DNA from: Burkholderiaceae bacterium
GTDB taxonomy: Bacteria; Pseudomonadota; Gammaproteobacteria; Burkholderiales; Burkholderiaceae_E
NCBI GenBank assembly: GCA_021463505.1
Contig: JAJTYR010000038.1
Location: 1 to 35,697, forward strand
DNA: 35,697 nt
Reading direction: 5' to 3'
The position numbers were made by a program, and so were the translations under genes. Positions within the stretch are counted from its first letter, which is position 1, and each line of letters begins with the position of its first letter. The notes below the pieces were generated by a model. That model was not told the DNA's origin. It did not search any database and saw only the letters and a program-made list of their open reading frames with translations. Below are positions 1 to 9,259 of this stretch, one piece after another.

Positions 1-678
1 GCGGCCGCGCGCGCCGCGGCCGGCGACGCGGCGGTGTCGGCCGCGCCGTTCGGCAGCGCATTGATCACCACGATCTCGTGGATGTACATCCGGATGATGG
101 GTGCCTCGGGCATCCGCAAGGCCTCCGAGGTGGCGATCCTGAACGCCAACTACGTGGCGCAGCGGCTCGCACCGTACTTCCCGGTGCTCTATCGCGGCCA
201 GAACGACGAGGTCGCGCACGAGTGCATCCTCGACATGCGCCACCTCAGGGCCGACTACGGCGTGAGCGCCGAAGACGTGGCCAAGCGCCTGATGGACTAC
301 GGCTTTCACGCGCCGACGCTGTCGTTCCCGGTGCCCGACACGCTGATGGTCGAGCCGACCGAGTCCGAGTCGAAGCCGGAGCTCGACCGCTTCTGCGAGG
401 CGATGGTGGCGATCCACGGCGAACTGCAGCGCATCGCGTCGGGCGAATTCGACCGCGACGACAATCCGCTGAAGGGCGCGCCGCACACCGCCACCGAGAT
501 CGCCGGCGAGTGGACGCACCGCTACAGCCGCGAGGAGGCGGCGTTCCCGCTGCCCTGGGTGCGCGAGGCGAAATTCTGGCCGAGCGTCAAGCGCATCGAC
601 AACGCCGCGGGCGACCGGCACCTGGTCTGCACCTGCCCGCCGGTGACCGACGGCGCCGACGAAGGGAGCACGCGATGA
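1..678 (+). CDS. gcvP: Glycine dehydrogenase (decarboxylating), P-protein, C-terminal part
   Basis: The frame is open from the first base, so the gene is cut by the window edge and only about the last 225 residues are present. P-protein is the PLP-dependent decarboxylase of the glycine cleavage system; it releases CO2 from glycine and passes the aminomethyl group to the lipoyl arm of GcvH. The visible part matches the family's C-terminal domain: [18 protein letters not shown], then NANYVAQRL, then a small-domain stretch with [19 protein letters not shown], and the tail with [19 protein letters not shown]. The PLP lysine lies upstream and is not visible. The stop TGA (676-678) overlaps the ATG of gcvT by four bases, which suggests translational coupling. 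The order P then T differs from the common T-H-P order; gcvH is not in the window and could lie upstream. Confidence 0.95.
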   Translation, partial: AAARAAAGDAAVSAAPFGSALITTISWMYIRMMGASGIRKASEVAILNANYVAQRLAPYFPVLYRGQNDEVAHECILDMRHLRADYGVSAEDVAKRLMDYGFHAPTLSFPVPDTLMVEPTESESKPELDRFCEAMVAIHGELQRIASGEFDRDDNPLKGAPHTATEIAGEWTHRYSREEAAFPLPWVREAKFWPSVKRIDNAAGDRHLVCTCPPVTDGADEGSTR

Positions 679-1826
679 GCCAACCCGCGAACGAAAGCCT
701 GCGGCGCATTCCGCTGCATGCGCTGCATGCGGAGCACGGCGCGAAGTTCGGCGCCTTCGCCGGCCACGAGATGCCGATCCAGTATCCGGCCGGGCTGAAG
801 GCCGAACACCTGCACACGCGCGAGCGTGCCAGCCTGTTCGACGTTTCGCACATGGGCCAGTTGCACATCCGCGCGGCCGACGGCCTTCCGGCAACGCTGC
901 ATGCCCAGCTGGAAGCGGCGTTGCCGGTCGACTTCGAAGGCTGGGCGCATGCCGTGCAGCGCTATTCGCTGCTGCTGAACGCGCGCGGCGGCATCGAGGA
1001 CGATCTGATGCTGGTGCACCTGGTCGACGGCGCGCGCGCGCAAGTGCGCATGGTGGTCAATGCCGGCAACCGCGACGCCGACCTGCGCCAGCTGCGCGAC
1101 CACTGCCCGAAGCTGCAGATCGAGTGGGTGGACGCGGCGCTGATCGCACTGCAGGGTCCGGCTGCCGAAGCAGCGCTCGCCACGCTCGATCCGGCCGCGG
1201 CGTCGCTGCGCTTCATGCGGGCGGCGACGCTGCGGCTGCTCGGCACCGACTGCTTCGCCACCCGTTCCGGCTACACTGGCGAGGACGGCTACGAGATTTC
1301 GCTGCCACTCGCGCAGGCCGAGGCGATCGTGCGACGGCTGCTCGCCGATCCGGCGGTGCAGCTGGCCGGACTGGGCGCACGCGACACGTTGCGGCTCGAG
1401 GCCGGTCTGCCGCTGCACGGCAGCGACATCGACGCCACGACCTCGCCGGTGGAGTCGGGCCTGGCTTTCGCGATCCCGAAGTCGCGGCGCGCCGGCGGCA
1501 CGAAGGCCGGCGGCTTTCCGGGCGCCGCGACGATCCTCACGCAACTCGCCGAAGGCACGCCGCGCCGGCTGGCCGGCCTGGTGTCGCACGAGACCGTGCC
1601 GATCCGCGCGCACGCGGCGATCGTCACGCCCGACGACCGCGTCGTGGGCGAAGTCACCAGCGGAACCGTCTCGCCGACGCTCGGCCACCCGGTGATGCTG
1701 GCCCGCGTGGAGCGCGGCGCGCTCGACGAGGCCGCGCGCGCACCGCTGCGCGCCGCGGTGCGCGAGCGCCGCCCGGCCGTGACACCGGCGCCGCTGCCGT
1801 TCGTGCCCAAGCGCTACAAGCGCTGA
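675..1826 (+). CDS. gcvT: Aminomethyltransferase, glycine cleavage T-protein
   Basis: The protein has 383 aa, close to the usual 360-375 for bacterial GcvT. T-protein takes the aminomethyl group from lipoyl-GcvH and gives ammonia and 5,10-methylene-tetrahydrofolate. Family landmarks are [11 protein letters not shown] near residue 26, LFDVSHMGQ near 55, [15 protein letters not shown] near 197, [18 protein letters not shown] near 235, and the C-terminal [15 protein letters not shown] with a final [10 protein letters not shown]. The start is the ATG at 675, inside the gcvP stop (ATGA overlap). Longer open extensions upstream only re-read gcvP in another frame and are rejected. A ninety-base gap follows before the ABC transporter. 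Assignment is firm; YgfZ-type paralogues lack this C-terminal pattern and are usually shorter. Confidence 0.95.
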   Translation: MSQPANESLRRIPLHALHAEHGAKFGAFAGHEMPIQYPAGLKAEHLHTRERASLFDVSHMGQLHIRAADGLPATLHAQLEAALPVDFEGWAHAVQRYSLLLNARGGIEDDLMLVHLVDGARAQVRMVVNAGNRDADLRQLRDHCPKLQIEWVDAALIALQGPAAEAALATLDPAAASLRFMRAATLRLLGTDCFATRSGYTGEDGYEISLPLAQAEAIVRRLLADPAVQLAGLGARDTLRLEAGLPLHGSDIDATTSPVESGLAFAIPKSRRAGGTKAGGFPGAATILTQLAEGTPRRLAGLVSHETVPIRAHAAIVTPDDRVVGEVTSGTVSPTLGHPVMLARVERGALDEAARAPLRAAVRERRPAVTPAPLPFVPKRYKR

Positions 1827-1916
1827 CCGCGAACGCATCCTCGGGGTTTCCCCTCGACGCCGCCGATCGGCCTTGTGCGTAGACTCGTGCGATCGTCCAG
1901 GAGGAGGATTCCCGAC

Positions 1917-2930
1917 ATGAAGACGATCCGTCTTGCCGCCCTGTTCGCGGCGGCCGCGCTGCTCGCCCCGTCGCTGGCCTCGGCCGGCCCGACACTCGAC
2001 ACGATCAGGCAGAGGGGCGCGCTGCGCTGCGGCGTGAACAGCGGCCTGCTCGGTTTTTCGGCCCCCGACAGCCAGGGCGTCTGGCACGGCATCGACGTCG
2101 ACTTCTGCCGCGCGGTGGCCGCGGTGATCCTGGGCGACGCGAACAAGGTGCAGTTCGTGCCGACCAACACGCAGAACCGCTTCACCACGCTGCAGTCGGG
2201 CGAAGTCGACATCCTGTCGCGCAACACCACCTGGACGGCGAGCCGCGACGCCACGCTCGGCGCGGTCTTCGCCGGCACGATCTTCTACGACGGCCAGGGG
2301 TTCATGATCAGGAAGTCGGCCAACGTAAAGAGCGCCACGCAACTGAACGGCGCCACCATCTGCGTGCAGCCGGGCACGACCACCGAGCTGAATCTCAGCG
2401 ATTACTTCCGCACGAAGAAGATGAACTTCCGGCCGGTGGTGGTCAACGAGCTGCAGCAGGTGGAGCAGGCGTTCTTCTCGGGTCGCTGCGACGTGTTCAC
2501 CACCGACATCTCGGGGCTGGCGGCCACGCGGCTGAAGGCGGCGAACAAGGATGACTACGTGATCCTGCCCGAGGCGATCTCCAAGGAGCCGCTGGGCCCG
2601 CTGGTGCGCCGCGGCGACTGGGAGTACCTCACGATCGTCAAGTGGACGCTGTTCGGGCTGATCGAGGCCGAGGAGTACGGGGTCGCCTCGACCAACGTCG
2701 ACCGGCTCAAGGCCGAGAGCAAGGAGCCGCCGATCCAGCGGCTGGTGGGCGCCTCGGGCGACATCGGCAAGGGGCTGGGGCTGGACAACGACTGGCTGGT
2801 GCGCGCGATCAAGGCCGTGGGCAACTACGGCGAGATGTACCAGCGCAACATCGCCCCGATCGGCATCGCGCGCGGCGTCAACGCGCAGTGGCGCGACGGC
2901 GGCCTGATGTACGCGCCGCCGATCCGCTGA
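1917..2930 (+). CDS. aapJ: General L-amino-acid ABC transporter, periplasmic binding protein (AapJ/BztA type)
   Basis: The protein has 337 aa and starts at the ATG at 1917, with a strong purine-rich Shine-Dalgarno (GGAGGAGG) about 8 bases upstream; a start 14 codons earlier would destroy the signal peptide. The N-terminus is a clear Sec signal (MKTIRLAALFAAAALL then ASA, cleavage before GP). The mature part carries the hallmarks of the Aap/Bzt family: RCGVNSGLLGFSAPDSQG, DVDFCRAVAAVILGDA, LQSGEVDILSRNTTWT, YDGQGFMI, and the terminal GLMYAPPIR. It captures L-amino acids (in characterised relatives Glu, Gln, Asp, Asn and others) in the periplasm and delivers them to the two permeases encoded next. 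Exact substrate range cannot be read from sequence. It leads a four-gene operon; a gap of 85 bases separates it from the first permease, and I see no strong hairpin there. Confidence 0.93.
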   Translation: MKTIRLAALFAAAALLAPSLASAGPTLDTIRQRGALRCGVNSGLLGFSAPDSQGVWHGIDVDFCRAVAAVILGDANKVQFVPTNTQNRFTTLQSGEVDILSRNTTWTASRDATLGAVFAGTIFYDGQGFMIRKSANVKSATQLNGATICVQPGTTTELNLSDYFRTKKMNFRPVVVNELQQVEQAFFSGRCDVFTTDISGLAATRLKAANKDDYVILPEAISKEPLGPLVRRGDWEYLTIVKWTLFGLIEAEEYGVASTNVDRLKAESKEPPIQRLVGASGDIGKGLGLDNDWLVRAIKAVGNYGEMYQRNIAPIGIARGVNAQWRDGGLMYAPPIR

Positions 2931-3015
2931 GCGCAGGCGCCGCCGCGCCCGGGGCCGGTTCAGCGGTTCACCCAACGGACGACCCCGCGGCACGCGCTCA
3001 TCGGGCGGATCGCAG

Positions 3016-4158
3016 ATGTTCGCGAGCGAGCGCGTCCGCGGCGTTCTCTACCAGCTGCTGCTGCTGGCGGGCGTCGTCGCCGTCGGCTGGTTCCTGGTCG
3101 CCAACACGCTGCACAACCTGTCGACGCGCCAGATCCAGGTCGGCTTCGGCTTCCTGTCGCGCGAAGCCGGCTTCGAGATCGCCGAGTCGACCATCGCCTT
3201 CGACCCGTCGAACACCTACGGCCGCGCGTTCCTGGTCGGACTGCTGAACACGCTGTGGGTGTCGGCGCTGGGCATCGTCGCCGCCACGGTCCTCGGCACG
3301 CTGATCGGCATCGCCCGGCTGTCCGGCAACTGGCTGGTGGCGCGGCTGGCTTCCGGGTACGTCGAGTTCATGCGCAACATCCCGCTGTTGCTGCAGTTGT
3401 TCGTCTGGTACGGCCTGATCACCGAACTGCTGCCGCCGGTGCGCGAAGCGATCGCCTTCGGTGATCTGGCGTTCCTGAGCCAGCGCGGCCTGCGCTACGC
3501 ATGGCCGCTGGCCGCGCCAGGCTGGAGCGCCGCGGGCTGGGCAGTCGTTGCCGCGGTCGCGCTGGCGCTCGCCTGGCGTGCGCTCGCGGCGCGCCACCAG
3601 CGCGCGACCGGCGCGCAGTGGCCGGTGCTGTGGCCCTCGGTGGCGCTGCTGCTCGTGCTGCCGGCGGCTGCGTGGCTGGCCGGCGGCGCGCCCACCGCGC
3701 TCGACCTGCCGCTCCTCGGCGGTTTCGACTTCCAGGGCGGGCGATCGCTGTCGCCGGAATTCATCGCGCTGGTGGTCGGCTTGTCCACCTACACGGCAGC
3801 CTTCGTCGCCGAAGTGGTGCGCGGCGGCATCCTGTCGGTGCCGCACGGACAGACCGAGGCAGCCATGGCACTCGGGCTGCAACCTGGCCAGCGCCTGCGC
3901 ATGGTGACGATGCCGCAGGCACTGCGCGTGATCATCCCGCCGCTCACCAACCAGTACCTGAACCTGACCAAGAACTCGTCGCTGGCGGTGGCGATCGGCT
4001 ATCCGGACCTGGTGGCAGTGGCCAACACGACGATGAACCAGACCGGCCAGGCGATCGAGGCCATCGCCATCCTGATGGCGGTCTACCTGGCGATCAGTCT
4101 GGCGATCTCGCTGCTGATGAACGCATACGCGGCGCGTACGCGCCTGGTCGAGCGGTAG
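3016..4158 (+). CDS. aapQ: General L-amino-acid ABC transporter, permease 1 (AapQ/BztB type)
   Basis: The protein has 380 aa with about eight hydrophobic segments, the first near residues 10-30. Its length and the large non-conserved insert between the early and late membrane segments are typical of AapQ/BztB, which are longer than ordinary polar-amino-acid permeases. The inner-membrane contact loop for the ATPase (EAA motif) is visible near residues 268-300: [19 protein letters not shown] followed by [21 protein letters not shown] further family block is [23 protein letters not shown]. With AapM it forms the membrane channel. The ATG at 3016 fits the family N-terminus. Nine bases separate its stop from the next gene's TTG start. 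Confidence 0.93.
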   Translation: MFASERVRGVLYQLLLLAGVVAVGWFLVANTLHNLSTRQIQVGFGFLSREAGFEIAESTIAFDPSNTYGRAFLVGLLNTLWVSALGIVAATVLGTLIGIARLSGNWLVARLASGYVEFMRNIPLLLQLFVWYGLITELLPPVREAIAFGDLAFLSQRGLRYAWPLAAPGWSAAGWAVVAAVALALAWRALAARHQRATGAQWPVLWPSVALLLVLPAAAWLAGGAPTALDLPLLGGFDFQGGRSLSPEFIALVVGLSTYTAAFVAEVVRGGILSVPHGQTEAAMALGLQPGQRLRMVTMPQALRVIIPPLTNQYLNLTKNSSLAVAIGYPDLVAVANTTMNQTGQAIEAIAILMAVYLAISLAISLLMNAYAARTRLVER

Positions 4159-4167
4159 GGGTCGGCG

Positions 4168-5229
4168 TTGAACCGGGCCCGCACCATCACCTGGATCCGC
4201 GCCAGCCTGTTCTCGTCGCCGGCCAACGCCGTCACGACGATCGTGATGCTGGCCCTGCTCGGCTGGGCGCTGCCGCCGGCGCTGCGCTGGCTGGTCTTCG
4301 ACGCCGTCTGGGGCCACGCCCCGGCATCGGCCTGCGATGCCGTGCGCGGCCAGGGCGCCTGCTGGGCAGTGGTCGTCGAGAAGTTCCGCTTCATGCTGTT
4401 CGCCGTCTATCCGTACGACCAGCAGTGGCGGCCGGCGATCGTGATCGTCGTGTTGTGCGCGCTGCTGCTGGTGTCGGCGATGCCGCGCGCCTGGCGGGCC
4501 TGGCTCGTGGGGGTCTGGGCATCGGGCATTGCAGTCTCGTTCTGGCTGATGGGTGGCGGCGCCGGCCTCGCGCCGGTGCGCACCGAGCAGTGGGGCGGCC
4601 TGCCGGTGACGCTGATCCTGGCGATCTTCGGCGTGGCGTTCGCGTTTCCGCTGGGCGTGCTGCTCGCGCTGGGCCGGCGTTCGCGGTTGCCGATCGTGCG
4701 CTCGCTGGCGGTGATCTACATCGAGGTGATCCGCGGCGTGCCGTTGATCACCGTGCTCTTCATGGCGTCGGTGATGTTCGCGCTGTTCCTGCCCGAGGGC
4801 CTGCGCATCGAGCAGTTGCTGCGCGCGCAGATCGCGATCATCCTGTTCGTCGCCGCCTACCTCGCCGAGGCGGTGCGCGGCGGGCTGCAGGCGGTGCCGC
4901 GCGGCCAGTACGAGGCTGCCGAGGCGCTCGGCCTGCCATACTGGAAGTCGATGGCGCTGGTGATCCTGCCGCAGGCGCTGCGTGTGGCGATTCCGTCGAT
5001 CGTCAACAGCTTCATCTCGCTGTTCAAGGACACTTCGCTGGTGGTGATCATCGCGATCTACGACTTCGCGTACGCGGTGAAGAAGTCGGTCGAAACCGAT
5101 TTCGCCTGGAAGAAGTATTTCATCGAGGCGTTCCTGTTCTCGATCGTCGTCTACTGGGCCTTCTGTTTCGCGATGTCGAAGTACAGCCAGTGGCTCGAGC
5201 GCGGCCTCGCGCGCGGCGAGCGACACTGA
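4168..5229 (+). CDS. aapM: General L-amino-acid ABC transporter, permease 2 (AapM/BztC type)
   Basis: The protein has 353 aa and several membrane segments. It is the second permease of the transporter. The EAA loop lies near residues 232-262 ([24 protein letters not shown], shortened here to its core [17 protein letters not shown]). Other family blocks are [18 protein letters not shown] and [18 protein letters not shown] choose the TTG at 4168: it is preceded by AGGGG six bases upstream, and the family N-terminus (W-R-LF-S-N pattern, here [16 protein letters not shown]) begins just after it, so the first internal ATG would remove conserved sequence. A gap of 59 bases leads to the ATPase gene. 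Confidence 0.91.
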   Translation: MNRARTITWIRASLFSSPANAVTTIVMLALLGWALPPALRWLVFDAVWGHAPASACDAVRGQGACWAVVVEKFRFMLFAVYPYDQQWRPAIVIVVLCALLLVSAMPRAWRAWLVGVWASGIAVSFWLMGGGAGLAPVRTEQWGGLPVTLILAIFGVAFAFPLGVLLALGRRSRLPIVRSLAVIYIEVIRGVPLITVLFMASVMFALFLPEGLRIEQLLRAQIAIILFVAAYLAEAVRGGLQAVPRGQYEAAEALGLPYWKSMALVILPQALRVAIPSIVNSFISLFKDTSLVVIIAIYDFAYAVKKSVETDFAWKKYFIEAFLFSIVVYWAFCFAMSKYSQWLERGLARGERH

Positions 5230-5288
5230 GCGCACCCGGACCTGTTCACGCAGACCGCCCGCCTTCCTTCGGATCCCCGGAACCGCGC

Positions 5289-6080
5289 ATGAGCGACTTC
5301 GCCCGCCCCGCCGCAGCGGTCTCCCGCGACGCCGCGGCACCCGGCGCACCCGCGATCCTGATCGAGGGCCTGAACAAGTGGTTCGGCGAGTTCCAGGTGC
5401 TGCGCAACGTCGACCTGCGCGTCGCCCGCGGCGAACGCATCGTGATCTGCGGACCCTCGGGCTCGGGAAAGTCGACGCTGATCCGCTGCATCAACCGGCT
5501 CGAACCCCACCAGCAGGGCCGCATCACGGTCAACGGCATCGAACTCGGCGACAACCTGAAGAGCATCGACAGGGTGCGCGCCACCGTCGGCATGGTGTTC
5601 CAGCACTTCAACCTGTTCCCGCACCTGACGGTGCTGCAGAACTGCACGCTGGCGCCGGTCTGGGTGTTGAAGAAGCCGATGGCCGAGGCGCAGACGATCG
5701 CGATGCGCTATCTCGAACGCGTGCACATCGCCGAACTGGCCGGCAAGTACCCCGGACAGATCTCCGGCGGCCAGCAGCAGCGCGTGGCGATCGCGCGCGC
5801 GCTGTGCATGAACCCGTCGATCATGCTGTTCGACGAACCGACCTCGGCGCTCGACCCCGAGATGGTCAAGGAGGTGCTCGACACGATGATCATGCTGGCC
5901 GGCGAAGGCATGACGATGCTGTGCGTCACCCACGAGATGGGCTTCGCCCGGGCGGTGGCCGACCGCGTGATCTTCATGGACCGCGGCGAGATCGTCGAGG
6001 AGAACGACCCCGTGCGCTTCTTCGAAGCGCCGCAGAACGAGCGTACGAAGCAGTTCCTGAGCCGGATCCTGCACCGCTGA
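5289..6080 (+). CDS. aapP: General L-amino-acid ABC transporter, ATP-binding protein (AapP/BztD type)
   Basis: The protein has 263 aa. It is the cytoplasmic ATPase that drives the transporter. The nucleotide-binding motifs are complete: Walker [10 protein letters not shown] near residue 55, Q-loop in [19 protein letters not shown] signature ISGGQQQR (the first residue is Ile rather than the usual Leu), Walker [13 protein letters not shown], and the switch His in VTHEMGF. The ATG at 5289 gives about 24 poorly conserved residues before the ATP-binding core; this short N-terminal extension is seen in AapP/BztD. It is the last gene of the operon and faces the PIN-domain gene, which ends only 15 bases away on the other strand. 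Confidence 0.95.
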   Translation: MSDFARPAAAVSRDAAAPGAPAILIEGLNKWFGEFQVLRNVDLRVARGERIVICGPSGSGKSTLIRCINRLEPHQQGRITVNGIELGDNLKSIDRVRATVGMVFQHFNLFPHLTVLQNCTLAPVWVLKKPMAEAQTIAMRYLERVHIAELAGKYPGQISGGQQQRVAIARALCMNPSIMLFDEPTSALDPEMVKEVLDTMIMLAGEGMTMLCVTHEMGFARAVADRVIFMDRGEIVEENDPVRFFEAPQNERTKQFLSRILHR

Positions 6081-6095
6081 ACCGCGGCGTGCACC

Positions 6096-6548
6096 CTATC
6101 GCCAGATACGCCGTACGCCGTACTTCCGGAATACCGGGTCGGCCGTGACGATCGGCACGGCCTCTTCGAGCGCCTGGGCAACGAGCAGACGGTCGAACGG
6201 GTCGCCATGATGCCTTTCGAGCGTCTCGATGCGGTCGACGTGCGCGATCCCGATGTCGAGCATCCTGAAGCCGTTGGCGGCCACGTGCTCGACGAGGTAC
6301 CGCCTGGCCGGCACCGCGAGCCTCAACTTGCCCAGAGCCACCTTGATCGCGATTTCCCACGCGCTCGCCATGCTCAACAGACATTCGGTATCCGGATCGG
6401 CGATCACGGCGCGTGGCCTCGCGGGCAGCGAGCGATCGCCCTCGACCCACCACAGGAACGCGTGCGTGTCGAGAAGGACTCGCTTCGCTGCCGTGCCTTC
6501 GTGCCGTGCCTGCGCCGTCGCACCCGCGCCGGCCGTGACTTGCGGCAC
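6096..6548 (-). CDS. PIN-domain protein, VapC-like toxin without visible antitoxin
   Basis: The protein has 150 aa from a GTG start at 6548. PIN proteins are Mg-dependent RNases, often the toxin of a toxin-antitoxin pair. The acidic active-site set is visible: D27 in LLDTHAFLWW, E65 in SAWEIAIK, D116/D119 in HHGDPFDRLL, and D137 in IVTADPVF. The family usually begins near KRVLLDTH, so about 20 N-terminal residues here are extra; no ATG is available nearer, and no good ribosome-binding site precedes the GTG. A Phd/VapB antitoxin normally sits directly upstream and overlaps. Here the upstream neighbour on the same strand is the D-lactate dehydrogenase-like gene, whose stop is 15 bases away. No antitoxin-like frame is visible. 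Either the antitoxin was lost or is encoded elsewhere, or this PIN protein has another role. Confidence 0.82.
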   Translation of the reverse strand: MPQVTAGAGATAQARHEGTAAKRVLLDTHAFLWWVEGDRSLPARPRAVIADPDTECLLSMASAWEIAIKVALGKLRLAVPARRYLVEHVAANGFRMLDIGIAHVDRIETLERHHGDPFDRLLVAQALEEAVPIVTADPVFRKYGVRRIWR

Positions 6549-6563
6549 CGCGGGCGCGCAGAT

Positions 6564-7976
6564 TCACGTCCGGAAGATCTTCCCCGGGTTCATGATGTTT
6601 TCGGGGTCGAGTGCACGCTTGATCCGGCGCATCAGGTCGAGCGCGTCGTCACCGGCCTCCTCTTCGAGGAAGCCGATCTTGTGCAGGCCCACGCCGTGCT
6701 CGCCGGTGCAGGTGCCGTCCATCGACAGCGCCAGGCGCACGATCGCGTCGTTCAGGCGCTCGGCCTCGGCCATCTCGCGCTCGTCGTCCGGGTCGATCAC
6801 CAGCATCGCGTGGAAGTTGCCGTCGCCGACGTGGCCGACGATCATCGTGGGGAACTTCGCGGTGTCGAGGATGCGCTGCGTGCCGGTGATCGAATCGCTC
6901 AGCCGCGAGATCGGCACGCAGGTGTCGGTCGTGATCGCGCGGCCGCCGGGACGCATCTGGATTCCGGCGAAATACGCGTTGTGGCGGGCAGTCCAGAGCC
7001 GCGTGCGGTCTTCGGGGCGCGTGGCCCATTCGAAGTCCTGCCCGCCGTGCTCGCGCGTGATCTGCTGCGCAGTCTCGGCCTGCTCCTTCACCGACGACTC
7101 GCTGCCGTGGAACTCGAAGAACAGCGTCGGCGCCTCGCGCAGCGTGGTGTGGCTGTGGGCGTTGATCGCGCGGATCGCGTGCTCGCAGACGTACTCGCAG
7201 CGCGCCACCGGCACGCCGAGCTGGATGACCTGGATCACCGCGGCGATCGCCTGCGCCAGGCTCGGGAAACTCACCACCGCCGCCGAGAGCGCCTCGGGCA
7301 CCGGGTACAGGCGCACCGTCACCTCGGTGATCACGCCGAGCGTGCCCTCCGAGCCGACATAGAGCCGCGTGAGGTCGTAGCCGGCCGACGACTTCTTCGC
7401 GCGGCGCGCGGTGCGCACCGCCTTGCCTTCGGCGGTGACCACGGTGAGGCCGAGCACGTTCTCCTTCATCGTGCCGTAGCGCACCGCATTCGTGCCCGAG
7501 GCGCGCGTGGCCGCCATGCCGCCGAGGGTCGCATCGGCGCCCGGGTCGATCGGAAAGAACAGCCCGGTGGACTTCAGTTCCTCGTTGAGCTGCTTGCGGG
7601 TGACGCCCGCCTGCACCGTGGCCGTCAGGTCCTCGGCATCGATCGCCAGCACGCGGTTCATCTTCGAGACGTCGATCGACACGCCGCCTTGCACCGCGAG
7701 CAGATGCCCTTCGAGCGACGAGCCGACCCCATAGGGGATCACCGGCACCTTGTGTGCACGGCACTGCGCGACCACCTCGGCGACCTCCCCGGTGGAGTGC
7801 GCGAACACCACCGCGTCGGGCGGCGTGGGCGGAAACGGCGATTCGTCGCGCCCGTGGTGCTCGCGCACCGCGGCGGCAGTGCTGAAGCGCTCGCCGAAGC
7901 GCGCACGCAGTGCGCTCGCCAGAGTCTCGGGCAGCGGGCGCTTCAGGCCGGCGGGAAAGGCTTGCGGGTGGTTCAT
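6564..7976 (-). CDS. FAD-binding oxidase, D-lactate dehydrogenase (cytochrome) / GlcD family
   Basis: The protein has 470 aa, the size of mitochondrial D-lactate dehydrogenase and GlcD. The N-terminal FAD-binding half contains PYGVGSSLEGH (near 93), DPGADATLGGMAATRASGTNA and YVGSEGTLGVITEVTV; the C-terminal FAD-oxidase domain ends with IVGHVGDGNFH, GTCTGEHGVGLHK and LDPENIMNPGKI. It should oxidise a D-2-hydroxyacid (D-lactate is the closest characterised case) and pass electrons to a cytochrome or the quinone pool. The substrate cannot be fixed from sequence. No GlcE/GlcF subunit genes are adjacent, which favours the single-subunit type. The ATG at 7976 has GGAG seven bases upstream. The frame stays open far upstream, but that part is antisense to the next gene and is not coding. 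Confidence 0.9.
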   Translation of the reverse strand: MNHPQAFPAGLKRPLPETLASALRARFGERFSTAAAVREHHGRDESPFPPTPPDAVVFAHSTGEVAEVVAQCRAHKVPVIPYGVGSSLEGHLLAVQGGVSIDVSKMNRVLAIDAEDLTATVQAGVTRKQLNEELKSTGLFFPIDPGADATLGGMAATRASGTNAVRYGTMKENVLGLTVVTAEGKAVRTARRAKKSSAGYDLTRLYVGSEGTLGVITEVTVRLYPVPEALSAAVVSFPSLAQAIAAVIQVIQLGVPVARCEYVCEHAIRAINAHSHTTLREAPTLFFEFHGSESSVKEQAETAQQITREHGGQDFEWATRPEDRTRLWTARHNAYFAGIQMRPGGRAITTDTCVPISRLSDSITGTQRILDTAKFPTMIVGHVGDGNFHAMLVIDPDDEREMAEAERLNDAIVRLALSMDGTCTGEHGVGLHKIGFLEEEAGDDALDLMRRIKRALDPENIMNPGKIFRT

Positions 7977-8105
7977 CGATGGCTCCGGGGTTCTGGCGAT
8001 TCTAGACCGCTCGGGCGTGCGCGCCGGGACGAAACCGTGCTTCACGACGTCGGTAATCACCCCGGCGGTACACTGCGCCATCGCTTGCCCTCGACGGAGC
8101 CGCCC

Positions 8106-8657
8106 ATGGGATTCAGACTGTCGAAGATTGCCACCCGCACGGGCGACGACGGTTCGACCGGCCTGGGCGACGGCAGCCGCACCGGCAAGGACAGCCGGCG
8201 CATCGACGCGATCGGCAGCGTGGACGAACTGAATTCCACGATCGGCCTGCTGCAGGTCGAAGCCCTGCCCGCAGGGGTGCGCAGCGCGCTCACCGACATC
8301 CAGCACGATCTGTTCGACCTTGGCGGCGAACTGTGCATTCCGGGTCTGGAGAACCTGCCGGAGAACCGCGTGGCGCGACTCGACGAGTTGCTCGACAAAT
8401 ACAACGCCGACCTGCCGCGGCTGCAGGAGTTCGTGCTCCCGGGAGGCTCGCGGCCGGCGGCACTGGCCCACGTAGCGCGCACCGTGTGCCGCCGGGCCGA
8501 GCGTGCGATCGTCGCGCTGGGGCGCGACGAGGCGATCCGGCCCGTCTGCCGGCAGTACGTGAACCGGTTGTCCGACCTGCTGTTCGTGCTGGCGCGCGTG
8601 CTCAACCGCGAGGCCGGCGTCGCCGACGTGATGTGGGAAAAGGGACGCCCGCGATAG
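8106..8657 (+). CDS. Cob(I)alamin adenosyltransferase, PduO type
   Basis: The protein has 183 aa. It transfers the adenosyl group of ATP to cob(I)alamin to make coenzyme B12. Family motifs are the N-terminal ATP loop TRTGDDGSTGLGDGSR (residues about 9-24), the DAIGSVDELNSTIG block, LFDLGGELC, and the C-terminal RRAERAIVAL followed by VCRQYVNRLSDLLFVLARVLNRE. The start ATG at 8106 has GGAG six bases upstream. It is transcribed away from the oxidase gene; the 129-base gap between them must hold both promoters. It converges with the next gene, with only 8 bases between the stop codons. No corrinoid pathway gene is in the window, and I see no cobalamin riboswitch upstream. Confidence 0.93.
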   Translation: MGFRLSKIATRTGDDGSTGLGDGSRTGKDSRRIDAIGSVDELNSTIGLLQVEALPAGVRSALTDIQHDLFDLGGELCIPGLENLPENRVARLDELLDKYNADLPRLQEFVLPGGSRPAALAHVARTVCRRAERAIVALGRDEAIRPVCRQYVNRLSDLLFVLARVLNREAGVADVMWEKGRPR

Positions 8658-8665
8658 GAGCCGGC

Positions 8666-9259
8666 CTACGTATCGCGCGCCGCTTCGAGGTAGCTCACCA
8701 GCTTGGCACTGGTCTGGCGCAGCCGCTCGGACAGCAACTGCACCAGCTTCAACAGGATCTTGTTGCCCAGCTTCGGCTCCTCGCCGAGCACCAGCATCAG
8801 CGAATCGCGGGTGAGCACCGCGATGCGGCTGTTCTCCAGCGTGACGCACGAGGCGAAGCGCGGCTCGCCGTCGAACATCGACATCTCGCCGAGCGAATGC
8901 CCGGAGTGCGCCACCGCGATCCGCGACGGATAGTTGTAGCGATTGCGGCGCAGCACGTCGACCATCCCCTGCATCAGCAGCATCATGAAGTCGCCCGCCT
9001 CGCCCTCGTTGATGACGGTGACGCCCGGCGCCGCTTCGTAGACGTACATGAACCCGCCGAGCTTGCGCGTCTCGTGGATGTCGAGCCCCGAGAACAGCGG
9101 CGTCTGGGCCATCAACCCGTGGATCTGCTCGGCAAATTCGCTGGCGCGCCCGACCGGGCGCAGGCCCAGCGCGAGCAGCCGCTCGTGCGGCGTGCGCCTG
9201 ACCGGACCGGCCGCGGTCGCCGCTGCCTGGGGTGCGCTCGCACCCTTGACCGCTTCCAT
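8666..9259 (-). CDS. Cyclic-nucleotide-binding-domain protein without DNA-binding domain
   Basis: The protein has 197 aa. It contains one cyclic-nucleotide-binding (Crp-like) beta-barrel from about residue 45 to 165: LFSGLDIHETRKL at the start, INEGEAGDFMMLLMQGMVDVL, and the phosphate-binding cassette LGEMSMFDGEPRFASC with its conserved Glu and Arg. After the C-terminal helix (LLKLVQLLSERLRQTSAKLV) the protein ends; there is no helix-turn-helix as in Crp/Fnr. It may therefore bind cAMP or c-di-GMP and act through protein contacts, but the partner is unknown. The ATG at 9259 has a good site (GGGAGG, seven bases upstream). It lies 124 bases downstream of aroG on the same strand and could be on the same transcript, though a functional link is not evident. 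Confidence 0.85.
   Translation of the reverse strand: MEAVKGASAPQAAATAAGPVRRTPHERLLALGLRPVGRASEFAEQIHGLMAQTPLFSGLDIHETRKLGGFMYVYEAAPGVTVINEGEAGDFMMLLMQGMVDVLRRNRYNYPSRIAVAHSGHSLGEMSMFDGEPRFASCVTLENSRIAVLTRDSLMLVLGEEPKLGNKILLKLVQLLSERLRQTSAKLVSYLEAARDT

Noticed and set aside
6096-6567. A second minus-strand frame overlapping the PIN gene, considered as the missing antitoxin
   Set aside because: Its translation is Arg/Gly/His-rich shadow sequence with none of the Phd, VapB or AbrB patterns, and it runs through the PIN gene and on into the transporter ATPase gene.
8069-8074. TACACT also occurs before the adenosyltransferase gene (8069-8074) and before the NTF2-like gene (28932-28937), as in the aroG leader promoter; considered as a shared operator
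   Set aside because: It is only a moderate -10 match, without a good -35 at these two sites and without any flanking symmetry shared by the three sites. Three -10-like hexamers in 35 kb are expected by chance.
7977-8105. The gap before the cobalamin adenosyltransferase gene, considered for a cobalamin riboswitch
   Set aside because: It is only 129 bases long and shared by two divergent genes, and I see no B12-box-like sequence.
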